From: Coprococcus ammoniilyticus | GTDB taxonomy: Bacteria > Bacillota > Clostridia > Lachnospirales > Lachnospiraceae | Assembly (NCBI RefSeq): GCF_025567345.1 | Contig: NZ_JAOQJS010000001.1 | Location: 124,001 to 188,000, forward strand | DNA: 64,000 bases | Direction of reading: 5' to 3' | Shown: positions 60,433 to 64,000 of the stretch, one piece after another | Layout of the letters: every line of letters begins with the position of its first letter | Position numbering within the stretch: the first letter of the stretch is position 1 | Program-made: the position numbers and the translations under genes | The notes under the pieces: generated by a model | Database searches by the model: none | Told to the model about the DNA's origin: nothing | What the model saw: only the letters and a program-made list of their open reading frames with translations

Positions 60433-61299
60433 ATGTATATAAATACCGGATACCTGAATCATTCCTATCTTGATTTCAAGGACAAGCGCAGACCGCTTAT
60501 TGTCGGAAGCTGCGGAACATACCGCTTAAGTGGCGACCCGAAGATGCCTACCTATCGTCCTAAGGGCAGACAGGACTACCAGATCATCTATATCGCATCC
60601 GGACTTGGACATTTTCATTTTGATAAGGCTGAGAATGAGACGATCGTTCCTGCCGGCAATATGGTACTCTACCGCCCGAAGGAACTACAGAAATATGAAT
60701 ATTACGGTGCAGATAAAACGGAGGTTTACTGGATTCATTTCACCGGCTCCGATGTGAAGAATCTTCTGAGGAAATATGGATTTAAAGATAACCGGAGAGT
60801 ATTTCCTGTTGGGTCTTCTCTGGAATATGAACATATATTTAAACAGATCATCCTGGAACTGCAGCGTTGTCAGGATGATTATGAAGAAATGCTGGCTTTA
60901 CTGCTGACCCGCCTTTTAATCGTATTCAAACGGGAGCTGTCACGCGAACATATCCTGAAAAATGAATATCTGGATCGTGAAATGGACTATGCAGTTTCCT
61001 ACTTTAATGAAAACTATAATAAAGACATCAGCATAGAACAATATGCTGAATCAAGGGGAATGAGCGTAAGCTGGTTCATACGGAATTTCAAGAAATACAC
61101 AGGCATGACCCCAATGCAGTTCATCGTGTCCCGCCGGATCAACAACGCCCAGCTTCTCTTAGAACAGACGAACTATTCCATAAATGAAATAGCCGGGATC
61201 GTAGGATATGATGACCAGTTATATTTCAGCCGGTTGTTCCGGAAACAGAAAGGCTTCTCTCCCTCTCAATACCGGAAAAGAGGGGCTGGTAATGAATGA
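60433..61299 (+). CDS. AraC-family transcriptional regulator
   Basis: The 288-residue protein has an N-terminal cupin sugar-sensing domain (QDYQIIYIASGLGHFHFDKAENETIVPAGNMVLYRPKELQKYEYYG). Two C-terminal helix-turn-helix units follow (ISIEQYAESRGMSVSWFIRNFKKYTGMTPMQFIVSRRINNAQLLLEQTNYSINEIAGIVGYDDQLYFSRLFRKQKGFSPSQYRK). It is divergent from lacZ across 218 bp and probably activates the lac genes with a galactoside. Its last 81 bp overlap, on the opposite strand, the 3' end of the next gene. Confidence 0.92.
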   Translation: MYINTGYLNHSYLDFKDKRRPLIVGSCGTYRLSGDPKMPTYRPKGRQDYQIIYIASGLGHFHFDKAENETIVPAGNMVLYRPKELQKYEYYGADKTEVYWIHFTGSDVKNLLRKYGFKDNRRVFPVGSSLEYEHIFKQIILELQRCQDDYEEMLALLLTRLLIVFKRELSREHILKNEYLDREMDYAVSYFNENYNKDISIEQYAESRGMSVSWFIRNFKKYTGMTPMQFIVSRRINNAQLLLEQTNYSINEIAGIVGYDDQLYFSRLFRKQKGFSPSQYRKRGAGNE

Positions 61300-62133
61300 T
61301 CGCATCATCACACACCAGCCTGCTAATAAAATACCGAATATAAAACTACGCCATCTGTACAGGTTCAACTGCTGTCTCTGCCTGTAATAAAATATTTCAA
61401 GCACGTCCTTATCAGCATATAATCTTCTCTCCGACATCTGCTTCCATTCACTGGACGCCTCCGCCCAGAAATCAAAGTCTGACCACTTTGCAGGCAGATT
61501 TATATTCGGTAAAATATTCAGGTAGTCCGTTACATAATAACAGTCCGAACTATAGCCATGGTGTTCACCGACCTCCGCGGCATACTCCCCTCTGTAGTTC
61601 TCCTCCGATATATCGATCACCAAACCACTTATTTCTCTATGCTCAACAAGCTCCCAGTCTTCTCCACGTTCCTGTTCCGCCTGTATCAGTATAAAGTTAT
61701 CCTCTGAATCCGTTACTGACCGCACAACATGATCAACACCTTGGACTGTCACAGTAAACCCTGTAGCATAAATACTTCCGAACATATGATATGCCAGCCC
61801 GCTGCTTATAATACATCCACCCATATCATTTTCTGCCAGTATTCCACTTATACCGAGCATATCCTCCACATCAAAATCTACAGTTACTATATCTGTCATG
61901 ATCTGCTTATATACGCCATTACCTGTTACAGACACATCCCTGTCGATAAGATATGTGCCTTTTATATAGTCTTCATTTTTCATTTTGTTATATGTAACCT
62001 GTCCTGTCGTAAGATATGCATAATTTCTGTCATTATCATAAGTTTCGCTGATATATTCCGCATGTATGATATTCCACACCGCCATACCTGATAATAAAGC
62101 AGCTCCCAGTATACCAATCACAAATCGTTTCAT
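61219..62133 (-). CDS. Unrecognised two-helix membrane protein
   Basis: About 304 residues. An N-terminal membrane helix (FVIGILGAALLSGMAVWNII) and one near the C-terminus (FIFGILLAGWCVMMRSFI) enclose an extracellular domain of about 240 residues, rich in acidic residues and aromatic pairs. No family recognised. It lies 11 bp after an HlyD-like adaptor gene on the same strand, so it probably belongs to the same envelope complex. The ATG at 62133 is preferred to a TTG at 62139. The 3' end overlaps the AraC gene tail to tail by 81 bp. Confidence 0.6.
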   Translation of the reverse strand: MKRFVIGILGAALLSGMAVWNIIHAEYISETYDNDRNYAYLTTGQVTYNKMKNEDYIKGTYLIDRDVSVTGNGVYKQIMTDIVTVDFDVEDMLGISGILAENDMGGCIISSGLAYHMFGSIYATGFTVTVQGVDHVVRSVTDSEDNFILIQAEQERGEDWELVEHREISGLVIDISEENYRGEYAAEVGEHHGYSSDCYYVTDYLNILPNINLPAKWSDFDFWAEASSEWKQMSERRLYADKDVLEIFYYRQRQQLNLYRWRSFIFGILLAGWCVMMRSFITSPSFPVLRGREAFLFPEQPAEI

Positions 62134-62144
62134 CGTCAACCCCT

Positions 62145-63164
62145 CTACTTCTCCCGAACCGTATCTCCTGCTTCGATCTTCTTGTCCGAACTGGCTATGA
62201 TCCTGTCGTCGCCTGTCAGGGAACTTTTCTTAATTCCCACTTCATAATTATTTGTATCTCCTACTGTCACATATACTTTTGCAGCCACAAGCTCTGTTCC
62301 AAGAATCGTATCCTTCGATCTTTCTACAAGCACATACGAACCTACAACATCTGCATATATCGCAGACACAGGAACGACAAAATCATATTTCTCAGACTGA
62401 TGGGAGATATCTGCCAGAACACTGTCACCTACATTTACCAGTTCACCGGATATAACCGTCTCCACGATATGCCCCTGCTCATTAGTGGCATCACTGTATA
62501 CTGCCGTTACCTCCGTATTCACACTGGTATCATTTATATGAAGAATAACTTTATCTCCCTTTTCTATATAACTCTTCTGCTCGCTCGTCACCGGGATTCG
62601 TACTGTATATTCATCCGAGCTCTCCATAACCACAAATGCTGCCTCCTCTGTGGTTCTGCTTCCTACATCCACCCGGATCTCTGACACAAGTCCCTCCACC
62701 TCGGAATATATGACACCCTCATTTGCGGTCAGCTTTTCCAGATAATTCAGCTGTCTGTCCACATCCGCAATATTTGCTTCCACTAACGCCCTCTCATCTC
62801 CCCATGCATACACATATTGTTCTTTCAGATTCTTTCGCTCAAGCTTTTTCGTCAGATATGTGGATGAAAGCTCCTCTGCCTTGATCTTCATAAGCTTGTC
62901 ACCTTTCTTTACATAACTTCCCGTATGCACATATATTGCCTGAACCAGAAGATCAGGATAACTGTATACAGGTGTCCTGCTGTCGCTCTCGATCATCACA
63001 TCCTGTACGACATCCCTTGATATACTGCCGGATGATGCATACATAATTTCTACCTTGGGCGTCAAGGTGTTGCTTGCAAATCTTGACATAACAGTTCCGG
63101 CAATAACGATTACCAGAAATATTATTATAATTCTTACGATCTTAAATCCTTTTTTCCGTTTCAT
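62145..63164 (-). CDS. HlyD/RND-adaptor-like membrane fusion protein
   Basis: This 339-residue protein has one N-terminal membrane helix (IVRIIIIFLVIVIAGTVM). A split biotinyl/lipoyl-like domain (LVQAIYVHTGSYVKKGDKLMKIKAEEL, and EGLVSEIRVDVGSRTTEEAAFVVM) flanks a short coiled coil, and beta-barrel domains follow (VRIPVTSEQKSYIEKGDKVIL). In Gram-positives such adaptors work with MacB-type ABC exporters. No FtsX permease is visible here; the next genes are an unknown membrane protein and, upstream, a sugar-type ABC permease. Confidence 0.8.
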   Translation of the reverse strand: MKRKKGFKIVRIIIIFLVIVIAGTVMSRFASNTLTPKVEIMYASSGSISRDVVQDVMIESDSRTPVYSYPDLLVQAIYVHTGSYVKKGDKLMKIKAEELSSTYLTKKLERKNLKEQYVYAWGDERALVEANIADVDRQLNYLEKLTANEGVIYSEVEGLVSEIRVDVGSRTTEEAAFVVMESSDEYTVRIPVTSEQKSYIEKGDKVILHINDTSVNTEVTAVYSDATNEQGHIVETVISGELVNVGDSVLADISHQSEKYDFVVPVSAIYADVVGSYVLVERSKDTILGTELVAAKVYVTVGDTNNYEVGIKKSSLTGDDRIIASSDKKIEAGDTVREK

Positions 63165-63194
63165 ATCATTTTCTCCCTGTAAATTACCCTGCGA

Positions 63195-64000
63195 TCAGCC
63201 ATCCGCAGATCCTATGGATATGCCCTCTGCCAGAATATCCTTTCCAATATAAAATATGATCAGAGAAGGAATACAGCTGAACAGGGCAAATGCAAATGTT
63301 TTTCCTGCGCATCCCTCAGTCACATCCGGCAGATATACCGACAGTGGCAGTAATGATTTGTCCTTTAAAAATACCACCGGCTGCTCCACGATATTCCAGT
63401 ACTCAAGAAATCCCAGTATCACCGCTGCAAGAATCCCTCGTTTTGCTATCGGAACCGCCATATAGATAAAAATCTTAAAGCCACCCGCTCCATCCAGTCT
63501 AGCAGCCTCTACCACCGAATCAGGAATCTGTTCAAATGCACTGTACATAATAAATATAGGAAATGAAGAGAAAACAAATGGCAGGATGACCGCCCAATGT
63601 GTATTTATCATATTCATCCTGTTCAACACCAGATACTGGGATAACATCGTCACCTGAAATGGCAGGATCATGCAGAACATATATAAGCCAAATATAATCT
63701 TCGACAGTCTGTTCCGGCTTCTGGCAAGTCCCCATGCCGCAGGAACAGCAAACACAAGCTGTCCGATAAGTATAACGCCCACGATCTTCACAGAATTCCA
63801 GAAAAGCACATAGTATTCCGGCGTATCAAACAACAGCTCGATTATATTCTTAAATGTCGGATATAACGGAATGAAATGCCAGGAAGCATAACCGGACCCC
63901 CCGCTTATAACAGGAGATGCGATCTGTCCAAGCTCCGATTCTCCCATAAATGCGCCACTGATCAGAAATACCAAAGGCAGAACAGACAATACCGCACCTG
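63195..64000 (-). CDS. Carbohydrate ABC transporter permease (MalG-like), 5' end cut
   Basis: The frame is open to the window edge, so the N-terminus is missing. At least 265 residues are present, with five or six membrane helices and the EAA loop (EQIPDSVVEAARLDGAGGFKIFIYMAVPIAKRG) that contacts the ATPase. WGLARSRNR and PLSVYLPDV are typical of MalG/LplC-type permeases. It would import an oligosaccharide together with a second permease, a binding protein and a shared ATPase lying outside the window. The HlyD-like gene follows after 30 bp. Confidence 0.85.
   Translation of the reverse strand, partial: GAVLSVLPLVFLISGAFMGESELGQIASPVISGGSGYASWHFIPLYPTFKNIIELLFDTPEYYVLFWNSVKIVGVILIGQLVFAVPAAWGLARSRNRLSKIIFGLYMFCMILPFQVTMLSQYLVLNRMNMINTHWAVILPFVFSSFPIFIMYSAFEQIPDSVVEAARLDGAGGFKIFIYMAVPIAKRGILAAVILGFLEYWNIVEQPVVFLKDKSLLPLSVYLPDVTEGCAGKTFAFALFSCIPSLIIFYIGKDILAEGISIGSADG

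Overview
The window looks like chromosomal DNA from a Lachnospiraceae-type gut Firmicute (class Clostridia). This rests on strong AGGAGG-type ribosome sites, moderate-to-low GC, a clostridial F-type ATP synthase operon, an agr/LytTR quorum-sensing locus, a CIRCE-controlled Hsp20, DUF6472, DUF2975/YozG-type regulators and an FliB homologue. No rRNA, tRNA, CRISPR array or complete insertion sequence was seen.

Layout. 1-4.8 kb: the start of a gene cut by the window edge, then an AI-2E family transporter, a DEDDh exonuclease, a MATE exporter and a patatin-like lipase, all on the minus strand. 4.9-9.8 kb: an AT-rich accessory block with two convergent genes (a membrane-anchored STAND-like ATPase and a serine-hydroxymethyltransferase-like PLP enzyme), bounded by perfect 22-bp inverted repeats and followed by a tyrosine recombinase. 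9.9-16.5 kb: an agr-type locus (response regulator, histidine kinase, AgrB and a 44-residue AgrD), continuing into a small secreted protein and a two-permease FtsX-type ABC transporter. 16.6-20.1 kb: an aminotransferase, a glutamine-rich repeat membrane protein and an acyltransferase. 20.2-26.5 kb: the atpBEFHAGDC operon. 26.5-39.2 kb: housekeeping and metabolic genes (HAD protein, CbiT-like protein, amidase, ThrH, zinc-ribbon membrane protein, aminopeptidase P, GlgB, TetR regulator, AlkD-like, LOG, FliB). 39.5-47.3 kb: a DUF2975/HTH/lipoprotein operon, a pair of long hairpin elements, an ACP plus BtrH-like pair, uridine phosphorylase, an HPr-like protein without His15, and an ABC-F ATPase. 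47.5-55.6 kb: a transglutaminase-like pseudoenzyme, a HEPN-like/CBS protein, a lipase, citrate synthase, FabH, a remnant of an AAA/DUF4143 ATPase, and Hsp20. 55.8-64 kb: a lactose locus (GPH symporter, GH2 beta-galactosidase, divergent AraC regulator) and part of an exporter/sugar-ABC operon.

Best candidate for an undescribed system: the 4934-8617 segment has the form of an invertible two-gene cassette. Each inverted repeat resembles a tyrosine-recombinase core site (arms around an identical 7-bp spacer), a complete tyrosine recombinase lies about 280 bp away, and both genes carry their ribosome sites inside the segment. Just outside the right repeat is a leftward promoter with the same architecture as the agrB promoter: two 20-bp direct repeats of the type GGTCRTTTTCTGCAATAT followed by a -35/-10 with 17-bp spacing. 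The inference is that an Agr-type peptide signal, acting through the LytTR regulator, drives whichever gene the recombinase has placed next to the promoter. In the orientation shown this is the SHMT-like gene; after inversion it would be the STAND ATPase.

A second unusual layer is four long hairpin elements in intergenic gaps (29694-29847, 53541-53695, 41621-41789, 41811-42153). They form two families, each with a conserved apical core whose helices covary between copies. They could be structured RNAs or MITE-like repeats.
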